From CAZJCK01 sp964544635 (GTDB taxonomy: Bacteria; Zixibacteria; MSB-5A5; GN15; FEB-12): a stretch of 64,000 nucleotides of DNA. The notes under the pieces were generated by a model that did no database searches, was not told the origin of the DNA, and was given only the letters and a program-made list of their open reading frames with translations. The translations under genes and the position numbers were made by a program. Positions within the stretch are counted from its first letter, which is position 1; every line of letters begins with the position of its first letter. This document shows, in pieces, positions 44,997 through 53,376 of this stretch. The stretch is from assembly GCA_964544635.1 (NCBI GenBank), contig CAZJCK010000002.1, forward strand, positions 51,776 to 115,775. Direction: 5' to 3'.

Positions 44997-47743
44997 TACC
45001 GATCAATGACATAGCCGCACTTGAGGATGTGGCAGCAGTTGACCGGCTCGTTGACATCGAATTTGACGGCGATGCCGACGCTTTTATTCTCGCGCTGAGC
45101 CGTACTGCGAACCGTCTGCTGCAGACCGATTTGTCGGAGGCCGGTCGTTTCGTCGGCGAGGCTGCCCGTGTTATCAGGCTTCTCGATCCGCGGTACCAAC
45201 CCCGGGCATTGGCGCTGGAGGCACGGTACCGTCACCATACCGGTGACTCTACCGCAGCGCTGCGACTGTACCGGAAGGCGGCTACGCTGCTGTGGCAGCA
45301 CCGCGATTTCCCGGGGCTTGCCCGTCTGCGCCTGGGTCTAATGGACGTCTACATGTATACGGGCCAGTATGCCCAGGCGCGGACTGTCGGCAAGAAAGCG
45401 CTGGCTCAGTTTCGGCGCCACGGTGATCGGACCAATGAAGCCAAGGCGCTGACCAACCTCGGCAACGTGTATCACCGTCTCGATCGCAACCGGACAGCTC
45501 TCGCCTACTACAACAAGGCGCGCCAGATCTTTGCCCGCGAGGGCGGCGTACCGTTGGCCATCACCGAACTGAACCGCGCCAACATCATGTCCAATCTCAA
45601 TCGTCTGGCCGAGGCCCGCCGGCTGTATCAGCGATCGGCGCAACTGTTCGACGAACAGCAGGTCGCATTGAGCGCCGCCAAGGTACGGTACTCGATCGCC
45701 TACCTTCATTTTCTGGCTGATGAGTTTACAGAGGCAATCACGCTGCTGGAGCAGCTCCACGACCGTCTCGCCAGGTTGGGCGACCACAAGACAGCAGCGG
45801 TGGCCCATCTGGACCTGGCTGAGATTAATTTGCACATCAATCAACCCGGTTCCTCGGCGATCCTGGCCGAGCAGCTGGTGCCGCAGTTCGAAGAGATGGG
45901 CATGCGGTACGAGCGCGGCAAGGCAGCATTCTTCGCCGGCGTCGCCCACGGCCGGCTGGGCAATCGGCGTCGCGCTATCAACTGGTTGACACGAGCGCAC
46001 CAGATATTTGAACAGGAACACAACAAGCTCTGGCAGGGGATGGTGGCGTTCCAGCGAGCACAGGAGGCGCGGGCCGGCCGGCGCATCGCCGACTGCCTGA
46101 AACACCTGCAGACCGCCCGCCGGCTGTTCCGTACCGCTGATGATCGGCGTCGCATGATCGATGTCGACCTGCTGCGCCTCGATGCCCTGCTGGCGGGAGA
46201 GCAACTATCCGAGGCGTCGCGGTTGGCGCAACGACTTCGTCGACAGAAGCTCGTCAGCTATCAGTCGTACAGCCTTCACAAGACTCTTGGCCTGCATGCC
46301 CAGCGCGGCGGCCATCATCGCCAGGCCGTGACCGAGCTCCAAAAGGCCGTTGGTATCGTTGAAAAAATGATAATCGGGATGTGTCCTGATGAGATTCGCA
46401 GCTTCTTCCTCATTGACAAGGCGGATGTGTATCTCGCGCTGATTGACTCGCAGCTCGCGCTTGGTCGCGTACGAGATGCTTTTTTGCAGCAGCTGTCGGC
46501 CCTGCATACGTTGAATCAACCGATCCCGATGGAACGGATGAGCGATGCCGCCGTACCGCCGGCCCTTCTGGAGACGCGGGATTCACTGCGCACCCAGCTG
46601 AGACGCCTGTCGATCGTGGCGCCCACCGGCTCGAGGCGCATCGACTCGCTCAAGAACTACCGAAAGCTCGAGCATCAACTCTGGAGCAACGAACAGCGCA
46701 TTCGATCATACCATTCGCGGCCGACAGGTGCCGGCGAAATGGTGCGCCGTGATGAATTCCAGCCGCCCGATGCGGGCCGTACCGTGGTGACGTTTCACGA
46801 TTCTCCCACGCAGCTCGGCGCCTTTGTCTCGACGGCCGACGAAACCAGGTTTGTGCCGTTCGATATGAAGCGCGGCGACCTGGCCGTTATGCTCCGCGAA
46901 ATGCAGTTCGTACTGGAGCGTTCGGTCTATGCCCGCGGTTCGCAGATGCAACAACGGACGGTTGACTACTACCTTCGTCGCATTTACGATACTGCTTTCG
47001 CACCGCTCGAATCGCAGGTGGACGGCAGGGAGGTTCACCTGGTGGTCGACGGCCTGGTGTCGCAGATTCCTTTCTGGGCGCTCCAGGATGCTGAGGGACA
47101 TTACCTGACTGAACGGTTCGATTTTCGCCTGCTCTGTAATCCCGCCGACCTGCCCGTTATTCAGGCGAACGAGGCGGTCGACTTTCCGCAGCGGCAAAAC
47201 AGTGTCTTTGGACTCAGTTCCACTTACCTGCCGTCGATTGCGGCCGAGGTCGCTGCCATCGTTGAGCAGTTTGGGACGGCACAGCGTTTCGATGAGACGG
47301 GAGCCACCGTCGAGGCTCTACGCCGGGCGATGTCGGCTTCGGACGGCTTCGTGCATATAGCCACCCATGCCTCGCGTTCTACCGAAAACCCGCTCTTTTC
47401 CCGGATGCTTATGGCGGACGGACCGTTGTATCCGTTCGATCTTTTCGGCGCCGGTATCGCCGCCCGATTAGTTGTGCTATCCGGTTGTCAAACCGCCGCT
47501 CCGGGGTTATATTCCGGTAATGCGTTCAGTCTCGCAAAAGCTTTTTACCTGGCAGGAAGCCAACAGGTTTTGGCGACGCTCTGGCCGGTGTCGGACCACG
47601 TCAGCCTTGCATTCATGACAGAGTTCTATACGTCGCTACGAGACAACGGAGATGTCTTCGCGGCGTACCAGCAGGCGCTTCGAACAACCCGACGGCAGGT
47701 CGAGCACCCGGCCCTCTGGGCGCCGTTTGTGCTGATTGGTTAA
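44993..47743 (+). CDS. TPR-CHAT caspase-like protease
   Basis: A 916-aa protein. About ten tetratricopeptide-type repeats fill residues 55-470 (for example LTNLGNVYHRLDRNRTALAY), a linker runs to about 590, and the C-terminal CHAT domain (clan CD cysteine peptidase, caspase/separase fold) spans 600-916. The catalytic dyad is intact: H792 in HIATHAS and C832 in LSGCQTA. No signal peptide, so cytoplasmic. TPR repeats are expected to sense a partner and switch the protease. Coupling to the sigma factor and the small protein suggests regulated proteolysis controlling transcription. Confidence 0.92.
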   Translation: MIPINDIAALEDVAAVDRLVDIEFDGDADAFILALSRTANRLLQTDLSEAGRFVGEAARVIRLLDPRYQPRALALEARYRHHTGDSTAALRLYRKAATLLWQHRDFPGLARLRLGLMDVYMYTGQYAQARTVGKKALAQFRRHGDRTNEAKALTNLGNVYHRLDRNRTALAYYNKARQIFAREGGVPLAITELNRANIMSNLNRLAEARRLYQRSAQLFDEQQVALSAAKVRYSIAYLHFLADEFTEAITLLEQLHDRLARLGDHKTAAVAHLDLAEINLHINQPGSSAILAEQLVPQFEEMGMRYERGKAAFFAGVAHGRLGNRRRAINWLTRAHQIFEQEHNKLWQGMVAFQRAQEARAGRRIADCLKHLQTARRLFRTADDRRRMIDVDLLRLDALLAGEQLSEASRLAQRLRRQKLVSYQSYSLHKTLGLHAQRGGHHRQAVTELQKAVGIVEKMIIGMCPDEIRSFFLIDKADVYLALIDSQLALGRVRDAFLQQLSALHTLNQPIPMERMSDAAVPPALLETRDSLRTQLRRLSIVAPTGSRRIDSLKNYRKLEHQLWSNEQRIRSYHSRPTGAGEMVRRDEFQPPDAGRTVVTFHDSPTQLGAFVSTADETRFVPFDMKRGDLAVMLREMQFVLERSVYARGSQMQQRTVDYYLRRIYDTAFAPLESQVDGREVHLVVDGLVSQIPFWALQDAEGHYLTERFDFRLLCNPADLPVIQANEAVDFPQRQNSVFGLSSTYLPSIAAEVAAIVEQFGTAQRFDETGATVEALRRAMSASDGFVHIATHASRSTENPLFSRMLMADGPLYPFDLFGAGIAARLVVLSGCQTAAPGLYSGNAFSLAKAFYLAGSQQVLATLWPVSDHVSLAFMTEFYTSLRDNGDVFAAYQQALRTTRRQVEHPALWAPFVLIG

Positions 47744-47786
47744 ACGGACGAAAATATGGCTTCACAATATGTCTGAGAGTACTTGT

Positions 47787-49199
47787 ATGAAAACGATACG
47801 CAACATCTTGTTATTGGTATTGCTCGTGACCGCGACGGGCGTGGTTCAGGCAGACCCTGATGCACCGAAGGAGATCCCCCGGGAAATCATTGTCAGGGTA
47901 GTCTCCATGCAACCAATAGACTCGGTGCTGCAGCAGTCCGGCATTACCGCCCAGGTGATCGATAGTCTGACAGGCGAGGACGTATTCCTGCTGCAGCTGC
48001 CGCCGCAGGCTCCCGTTGAGACTATTCTGCAGGCGCTGGAGAACAACCCGTCGGTCGAGTTTGCCCACCGCAACTACGAGGTACTGCTTCCCGTCGTCAA
48101 CCAGGTGAGCATTTCTTTCCCCGATGAAAATCGCCCCCCACTTCTAAGCGGCACCAGCCCGGAACCATACTTTGGGCAGCCGGCCGTGTATGGCCATGGT
48201 ATCGATTCGGCGGGCCTGCTTACTGAGGGGTCAGGAGAGATTGTTGCCGTAATCGACAACGGCATTGCCACCACTCACCCGCTATTTACCGACCGCCTGC
48301 TGCCGGGATACGATTTTCATGACAACGATGCCGATCCCGCCGAAGACAGTGGTGCGGTGTACGGTCATGGGACTTTTGTGGCCGGATTGATTGCGCTGAC
48401 CGCACCGGCGGCCGACATCATGCCGATTCGTGCGTTTGACGGTGACGGTGTGGGGGATATGTTTGCCGTAGCCAATGCTGTCAATTTCGCCATCGATAAC
48501 GGCGCGACCGTCATCAATATGTCCTTCAACGCCTACATCGACGTAGACGTGCTGCGGACCGCCGTGAGCAGTGCCCGCTCGTCGGGTATCGTCATGGTTG
48601 CGTCAGCCGGCAACGATACAACCTCGGTGGAAAGTTTTCCGGCAGCCTACCCGGATGTGATAGCTGTCAGCTCCATCGATACCCTCGAGGCGGCAGCGGA
48701 TTTCACCAACTTTGGTGGCTATGTAGACCTGTGTGCTCCCGGCGTGAATCTGTACAGCGCACTGGCCGGAGAGTATGAATGGGGAACCTGGAGCGGCAGT
48801 TCATTTTCGGCCGCGCTGGTAACCGGCTCAGTTGCCCTGGTGGGCAGTTTTGTCGATACCTCTATCGCCGCCATGGGCGAGCATCTCCGTATGTCTGCCC
48901 GGCGCGACCTCGAATCCGGTGCAGTCGTCCCGCCCCATCCCTGGTATGGATGGGGAGCGGTCGATGCCTGGCACGCGGTATTTTCCCTCGACCGGGGCGA
49001 TGTCGATCTTTCCGGTATGGTTGACCCGGTGGATATATCGATAGTCACCGATTATCTTTTCACGTCCGTTGACCATCCGCATATCGATCGGGCCGACACC
49101 AATTGCGATGTGGTAACTGACGGTATCGATCTGGCTACCATGATCGGTTACCTCTTCCAGGGGGAATCGATTATCCCCTGCTACCTGCCGGCGCCGTAG
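47787..49199 (+). CDS. Exported subtilisin-like serine protease with dockerin-like tail
   Basis: A 470-aa S8 peptidase: signal peptide (MKTIRNILLLVLLVTATGVV), inhibitor-I9-like propeptide (about 28-100), catalytic domain with D157 (VIDNGIA), H194 (YGHGTFVAG) and S339 (SGSSFSAAL, in place of GTSMA), oxyanion Asn in ASAGNDT, then a dockerin-like calcium module (RGDVDLSGMVDPVDISIVTDYLF) ending in Cys-Tyr-Leu-Pro. The ATG at 47787 starts the leader; 47769 is also open. It lies 43 bp after the CHAT gene on the same strand, so it probably belongs to the module or its target regulon. Confidence 0.92.
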   Translation: MKTIRNILLLVLLVTATGVVQADPDAPKEIPREIIVRVVSMQPIDSVLQQSGITAQVIDSLTGEDVFLLQLPPQAPVETILQALENNPSVEFAHRNYEVLLPVVNQVSISFPDENRPPLLSGTSPEPYFGQPAVYGHGIDSAGLLTEGSGEIVAVIDNGIATTHPLFTDRLLPGYDFHDNDADPAEDSGAVYGHGTFVAGLIALTAPAADIMPIRAFDGDGVGDMFAVANAVNFAIDNGATVINMSFNAYIDVDVLRTAVSSARSSGIVMVASAGNDTTSVESFPAAYPDVIAVSSIDTLEAAADFTNFGGYVDLCAPGVNLYSALAGEYEWGTWSGSSFSAALVTGSVALVGSFVDTSIAAMGEHLRMSARRDLESGAVVPPHPWYGWGAVDAWHAVFSLDRGDVDLSGMVDPVDISIVTDYLFTSVDHPHIDRADTNCDVVTDGIDLATMIGYLFQGESIIPCYLPAP

Positions 49200-49203
49200 T
49201 CGC

Positions 49204-50205
49204 TCACAGGTGAACAGGTGATATCGCGGCCACCGATTGATCCACCGTTCCGGTTGACTTGTCGGTCAAACGAGCGGCGACAAATCGCCACACCATCATG
49301 GCGGCCAATAGAGCCGTCCGCCCATCAAGATCATACCGTGGGTTTAACTCGCTGATTTCCAGAATGCGGCTGCGACTGTCGCCACCGGCACGCTCCGCCA
49401 TACGACAGATCTCCTCGGCGGTCAGTCCCACCGGGTAGTGCGCACTCACTCCCGGGGCGTCGGCGCTTCGAACCGCATCGAGATCGAAACCCCAGAAGAT
49501 GGCTTTGGCATCATCCAGCCCCAGGGCCTCGCCTAAAATCGAATCGATCCCGCGTCCACGCAGGGCATGGAGATCGTATACGTGGGCGCCCAGTTCAATC
49601 AGGTAGGCCAGGTGCCGCGCCGAGTTGCACTCCGGCTTGGAAGCAAGGTGGTAGAAGAATGGCCCGCGGAAAAGACCTTCATCGAACAGTTGGCGGTATG
49701 GCGTGCCGGAGTTTGGTTTCGGCGCCGTGCGGACATCGAAGTGACTGTCGATGTTGAACCCGAGCACGGCCGGCTCGACCTCGGCCAAAGCAGCACCGTC
49801 GGGAAACGAAATATCATTACCGCCGCCAAGGATGATCAGGCTCTTGCCGTCCTCAAGAACCTGCCGTACCAGCTCGCGCTGCCGGGCATGGGTTTCTTCG
49901 AGTGACGGTTGTGGGCGGATATCGCCGAGGTCGCACAGGCTGACCGGCTGGCCGGTCGGCGGGACCGTCAGTTTGTAAAGCATCTGGCGAATCGCTGTCG
50001 GACCGTCTGCCGCCCCCACCCGGCCCTGGTTCCGCGCCACCCCTTCGTCGATGGGACTCCCCAGTATCACCAAGCTGGAGCGCTCATAGCTTGCGGCATC
50101 GGACCCGATCCGTTCGCGCAAGCGCGGATCACCCTCCTTCCGGGGCGCCTCGAATAAAGAACGATCGATTTCCGTTAGAAAACCCTGCAACTTTTCCATA
50201 TCCAT
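49204..50205 (-). CDS. Ureohydrolase-fold protein (arginase/agmatinase/formimidoylglutamase family)
   Basis: A 333-aa protein of the arginase superfamily, which hydrolyses guanidino or formimino groups with a dimanganese centre. Metal-site segments: D153, H155 and D157 in NIDSHFD, and D241 and D243 in GFDLDAVRSADAPG. The remaining ligand, His in GGDHS of arginases, is N130 in GGGND, so the site is altered. Overall layout is closest to formimidoylglutamase (HutG)-like branches; no histidine-degradation genes are nearby. Convergent with the subtilase, divergent from the BON gene. Confidence 0.85.
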   Translation of the reverse strand: MDMEKLQGFLTEIDRSLFEAPRKEGDPRLRERIGSDAASYERSSLVILGSPIDEGVARNQGRVGAADGPTAIRQMLYKLTVPPTGQPVSLCDLGDIRPQPSLEETHARQRELVRQVLEDGKSLIILGGGNDISFPDGAALAEVEPAVLGFNIDSHFDVRTAPKPNSGTPYRQLFDEGLFRGPFFYHLASKPECNSARHLAYLIELGAHVYDLHALRGRGIDSILGEALGLDDAKAIFWGFDLDAVRSADAPGVSAHYPVGLTAEEICRMAERAGGDSRSRILEISELNPRYDLDGRTALLAAMMVWRFVAARLTDKSTGTVDQSVAAISPVHL

Positions 50206-50296
50206 ACCTGCCTTGCGATCATGAGTGTGCTCTTACTATCGCCAAAATGCGGCTGCTCCGCAAAGCAAAATGTCAGGGTGGGCAGCCGCACCAAAC

Positions 50297-50313
50297 CGTA
50301 CCAATCCTTCACA
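50297..50313 (+). promoter_or_regulatory. Candidate activator site A upstream of the BON gene
   Basis: CGTACC-N5-TTCACA shares GTACCAATC with site D (57636), and its right half ends in ACA as in sites B and C. It lies about 85 bp before a sigma-54-like element. Weak on its own; its value is in the repetition. Confidence 0.35.
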
Positions 50314-50389
50314 TGTCAGCCCGTCGGGAAGGCTGCGCGCAGTGTCCCGGCATGGCACTAAGGACCTGTGCAACATGCCGTTACGCTCC

Positions 50390-50405
50390 CGGCACACATT
50401 TTGTT
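50390..50405 (+). promoter_or_regulatory. Imperfect sigma-54-like promoter of the BON gene
   Basis: CGGCAC, 5 bp, TTGTT: GG and the -12 dinucleotide are at the correct 10-bp distance, but the -12 element is TTGT instead of TTGC. It is 45 bp before the ATG at 50450. Confidence 0.3.
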
Positions 50406-50449
50406 GCTCTCTTAACAGTAATGCAAATGAGATCTAACGGAGGAAATAG

Positions 50450-51949
50450 ATGACCAGGTTCTTATTGTCACAAAGAAGCTCGTTCCGTCACCGGACCGCG
50501 CGGCCGGCGGTGCTATTGGTGTTGCTGCTGCTGCCGATTTATCTAACTACGGTCGCACAGGATCTGCCCCAGGAAGAGCTGACCGATCAGGATATCAGTA
50601 TTGCAGTCGAATCAGAACTCCTGCTTAGTGGTGCGGTGCAGTCGCACCTGATTGACGTCGAAACGGAAAAAGGTGTGGTGACGCTGACTGGCAGCGTAAA
50701 TAGCCTTCAGGCAAAATACCGTGCTGCCCGCATCGCGGAATCGATCAAAGGCGTACGGTCAGTTGTGAACATGATCGACGTAAAGCCGTCCGATGTCACA
50801 GATCGCGAGTTGCGACAGGACATCAAGGACGCCCTGCTGTGGGACCCGGCCACCGAGTCGTTTGCCATCACTATTGAGGTAACCAACGGCGATGTCGTCC
50901 TTGAAGGGACCGTCAATTCCTGGCAGGAGAAGGAACTTGCAGCCCGGGTAGCGAGAGGCGTACGCGGCGTGCGGAGTATCGAAAACAACACTTTGGTCAG
51001 GTACGATGAAGAACGCAGCGACATCGATATCCGCAACGACATTGAAGGGCGTCTCGATGCCGATGTCTGGGTCGATGGCGGCATGCTCGATGTCTCCGTT
51101 GATAACGCCAATGTCGAACTGTCCGGTGTTGTCGGCTCGGCTAAAGAGCTGCGTCTTGCCCGCGCCGATGCCTGGGTGAACGGTGTGAAGTCGGTCGACG
51201 CCCAGGATGTCAGCATCCGCTGGTGGGCGGAAGACACCATGAAGAAGGACCGGAAATTCGCCTCCGAGATCACCGATGAAGAGATCGTCGATGCCGTCAA
51301 CCTCGCCCTGCAGTATGACCCGCGGGTGATCACCGACAATGTAACGGTATCGTCCCGAGCCGGTGTCGTCACCCTCACCGGAAAAGTCAGCAACAGCAAA
51401 GCCAAGCAAGCAGCCGGCGCCGATGCCGAAAACACGCGCGGTGTGTGGATGGTCAAGAACTTCCTGCGCATCCGACCGGACGTCGTACCCGCTGACGATA
51501 CCCTGATCGAGCGAGTGCAGCAGGCGTTGCGTCGCGATCCGTATGTCGAGTTGTTCGAAATCAGTGTCAGCGCCGACAACGGCTTGGTGTATCTCGACGG
51601 CGAGGTGAATACGTCGTTCGAAAAGGAACATGCCGAGGATGTGGCCAGTCGGGTCAAAGGGGTGGTCGATATCATGAACCTGCTCGACTACGACTACGAG
51701 TGGGAATACAGCCCCGACTGGCAGATTCGCCAGCAGATCAGCACCGAACTGTTTTGGAATCCGGCCCTTGATGCCAGCTCGATCACAGTCACCGTCGACG
51801 AAGGTGTCGCCGAACTTATAGGCAGCGTTGCCACCTGGCAGGAGCATGCGGCGGCGACGACCGAAGCCTACGAAGGGGGCGCCAAGGATGTCGTCAACAA
51901 TATAGAGGTGCTGTACGGCACCCTGGAGGGAACTGCCCTGGGGCAGTAA
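50450..51949 (+). CDS. Exported protein with about six BON domains
   Basis: A 499-aa protein with a signal peptide or anchor (LLVLLLLPIYLTTVAQ, about 22-38) followed by tandem BON domains (about 45-113, 116-190, 195-262, 275-345, 350-418 and 425-493), each with the GVVTLTGSV-type strand and a GV(R/K)(S/D)V helix end. BON proteins such as OsmY and DolP bind membranes or protect the envelope in stress. Most have one to three domains, so six is long. GGAGG before the ATG at 50450 sets the start. It leads the stress island. Confidence 0.9.
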   Translation: MTRFLLSQRSSFRHRTARPAVLLVLLLLPIYLTTVAQDLPQEELTDQDISIAVESELLLSGAVQSHLIDVETEKGVVTLTGSVNSLQAKYRAARIAESIKGVRSVVNMIDVKPSDVTDRELRQDIKDALLWDPATESFAITIEVTNGDVVLEGTVNSWQEKELAARVARGVRGVRSIENNTLVRYDEERSDIDIRNDIEGRLDADVWVDGGMLDVSVDNANVELSGVVGSAKELRLARADAWVNGVKSVDAQDVSIRWWAEDTMKKDRKFASEITDEEIVDAVNLALQYDPRVITDNVTVSSRAGVVTLTGKVSNSKAKQAAGADAENTRGVWMVKNFLRIRPDVVPADDTLIERVQQALRRDPYVELFEISVSADNGLVYLDGEVNTSFEKEHAEDVASRVKGVVDIMNLLDYDYEWEYSPDWQIRQQISTELFWNPALDASSITVTVDEGVAELIGSVATWQEHAAATTEAYEGGAKDVVNNIEVLYGTLEGTALGQ

Positions 51950-51972
51950 CGGTGATGTTGGAGAAGTACTAT

Positions 51973-52037
51973 ACAACCGAGCCGGTCCGTCCGGTGTGTG
52001 TCTCCGGTCTTTCACCGCCGGACGGCAACTCGGTTGT
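51973..52037 (+). terminator. Large nested stem-loop after the BON gene
   Basis: An outer 9-bp stem (51973-51981 with 52029-52037) and an inner 8-bp stem (51987-51994 with 52018-52025) are both perfect. No clear T-run follows, so it could be an attenuator or mRNA-stability element rather than a classical terminator. Confidence 0.5.
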
Positions 52038-52092
52038 TACTCGTAATCAAGACCGAACCAGTACCAGACAAGCTGCGAAAGGATGATGCTCC

Positions 52093-52503
52093 ATGTCGTT
52101 TCTAACAGATGCCCTGATAGCGCTTATCGTGACCCTGATCCTGGCCGTACCGTTGACAACGGTCCTGCTGGGATGGCGGCGCTCACGCAGTTCCGGGGTC
52201 TGGCCGCTGGCTGCATTCATAACGGCCGTCCTGTTCCTCGCAACCTGGGCCGGCGGCGCCTGGATGCGGCCGCACGAAAGCGGTATGATCGGCATGGGAA
52301 TTTTCTGGCTGCCGTTTGTCATCGTCGGACTCCTGCTCACGCTGCTGATCGCCGCCATCATCCCGAGACATCACAGCGATGAAAGCAGTCGAAGAGAACA
52401 GGAAGAGCGCATCGACCAGACCCACTCGATCGCCAAGGGGATCGGCTCGGTGGTGTTAATCGCGCTGGTGGTGCTGATAATCATTCGCTATGTCATGCCA
52501 TGA
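52093..52503 (+). CDS. Small integral membrane protein, unknown function
   Basis: A 136-aa protein with four predicted helices (about 5-27, 38-57, 64-91 and 115-135) and a charged loop between the third and fourth (PRHHSDESSRREQEERIDQT). No family is recognised. It lies between the BON and DJ-1 genes and is probably co-transcribed with the latter (53-bp gap). Start ATG 52093. Confidence 0.65.
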   Translation: MSFLTDALIALIVTLILAVPLTTVLLGWRRSRSSGVWPLAAFITAVLFLATWAGGAWMRPHESGMIGMGIFWLPFVIVGLLLTLLIAAIIPRHHSDESSRREQEERIDQTHSIAKGIGSVVLIALVVLIIIRYVMP

Positions 52504-52556
52504 CGGTAATAACCGAACTGCACGAACCATTCGTAAATATGCAAGGAGCATGAATC

Positions 52557-53096
52557 ATGACCAGGAACAACAAGCTTGACGGAAAGAAAGTGGCGCTGTT
52601 TGTCGCGCCCATGTATGAAGACCTCGAATTCTGGTACCCGTATTACCGCCTGATCGAAGAAGGCGCCGAAGTTGTCCGCATCGGACCGGAGAAGGCCACT
52701 TACACCGGCAAACACGGCGTCCCGGCCGAGGCCGATGAATCGATCGACAATGTCAAGGCAATGGATTTCGACGCCCTCGTCATTCCGGGCGGCTATTCGC
52801 CCGACCACATGCGCCGCAACGCCAGGATGGTCGAATTCACGAAAGAGATGGACAAGCAGCGCAAGCCGGTAGCGGCGATCTGTCACGGCGGCTGGATGCT
52901 GGCGTCGGCAGATATCGTGAAGGGCAAGGAAGTCAGCAATTATCATTCGATCAAGGATGACATGACCAACGCCGGCGCCGAGTGGCGCGACCTGCCGGTG
53001 GTGAAGAGCCAGAATCTGATCACGTCGCGCACCCCCGACGACCTGCCTGCTTTCTGCACCGGCATTATCGAGGTAATGTCAGAAGGCACTGCCTGA
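52557..53096 (+). CDS. DJ-1/PfpI-family protein
   Basis: A 179-aa protein of the PfpI branch (YhbO/YajL-like, general stress protein 18). The nucleophile Cys is in AAICHGGWML with adjacent His, and the conserved Glu is in MYEDLEFWYP; LVIPGGYSPDHMR is the family loop. Members act as glyoxalases, deglycases or chaperones during stress; which applies here cannot be told. AAGGAGC precedes the ATG. Confidence 0.92.
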   Translation: MTRNNKLDGKKVALFVAPMYEDLEFWYPYYRLIEEGAEVVRIGPEKATYTGKHGVPAEADESIDNVKAMDFDALVIPGGYSPDHMRRNARMVEFTKEMDKQRKPVAAICHGGWMLASADIVKGKEVSNYHSIKDDMTNAGAEWRDLPVVKSQNLITSRTPDDLPAFCTGIIEVMSEGTA

Positions 53097-53122
53097 TAAC
53101 AGCAGAAACAAACTGATTCACG

Positions 53123-53150
53123 AGGCGGCCGCATGACGGCCGCCTTTTTG
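53123..53150 (+). terminator. Terminator after the DJ-1 gene
   Basis: A perfect 9-bp stem (53123-53131 with 53137-53145, 5-nt loop) is followed by TTTTTG on the plus strand, 27 bp after the stop codon. Confidence 0.9.
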
Positions 53151-53167
53151 TGTACCGATTCTTTACA
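53151..53167 (+). promoter_or_regulatory. Candidate activator site B upstream of the PRC-barrel operon
   Basis: TGTACC-N5-TTTACA, with the left half identical to sites C and D. A CGGCATACTTGTTGTA element with sigma-54-like spacing (GG-N10-GT, 53284-53299) lies about 120 bp downstream, but its -12 part is weak. Confidence 0.35.
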
Positions 53168-53376
53168 TATCCGTTCGGATGTAGAACCCTGAATGTCTCA
53201 GACCCCCACCCCGGCAGCTGTCGATTCGTTTGAACTCCTTGTGGAACATCGCATTGCAGGTCTGGCATGCGACCGGCCGCGCTCGGCATACTTGTTGTAT
53301 GGTAATATTGGGTGCAAGGCAAAAGACCGGTTCGTGGTATTCACGATCCTGAGCTAACAGTAAGGAGTTGATATAC

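Noticed and set aside
50353..50372. TGGCAC ... TGCA as a sigma-54 promoter
   Set aside because: GG and GC are 14 bp apart; the required distance is 10.
53243..53258. TGGAAC ... TTGCA as a sigma-54 promoter before the PRC-barrel gene
   Set aside because: Spacing is 11 bp between GG and GC, one too many, and sigma-54 tolerates little variation.
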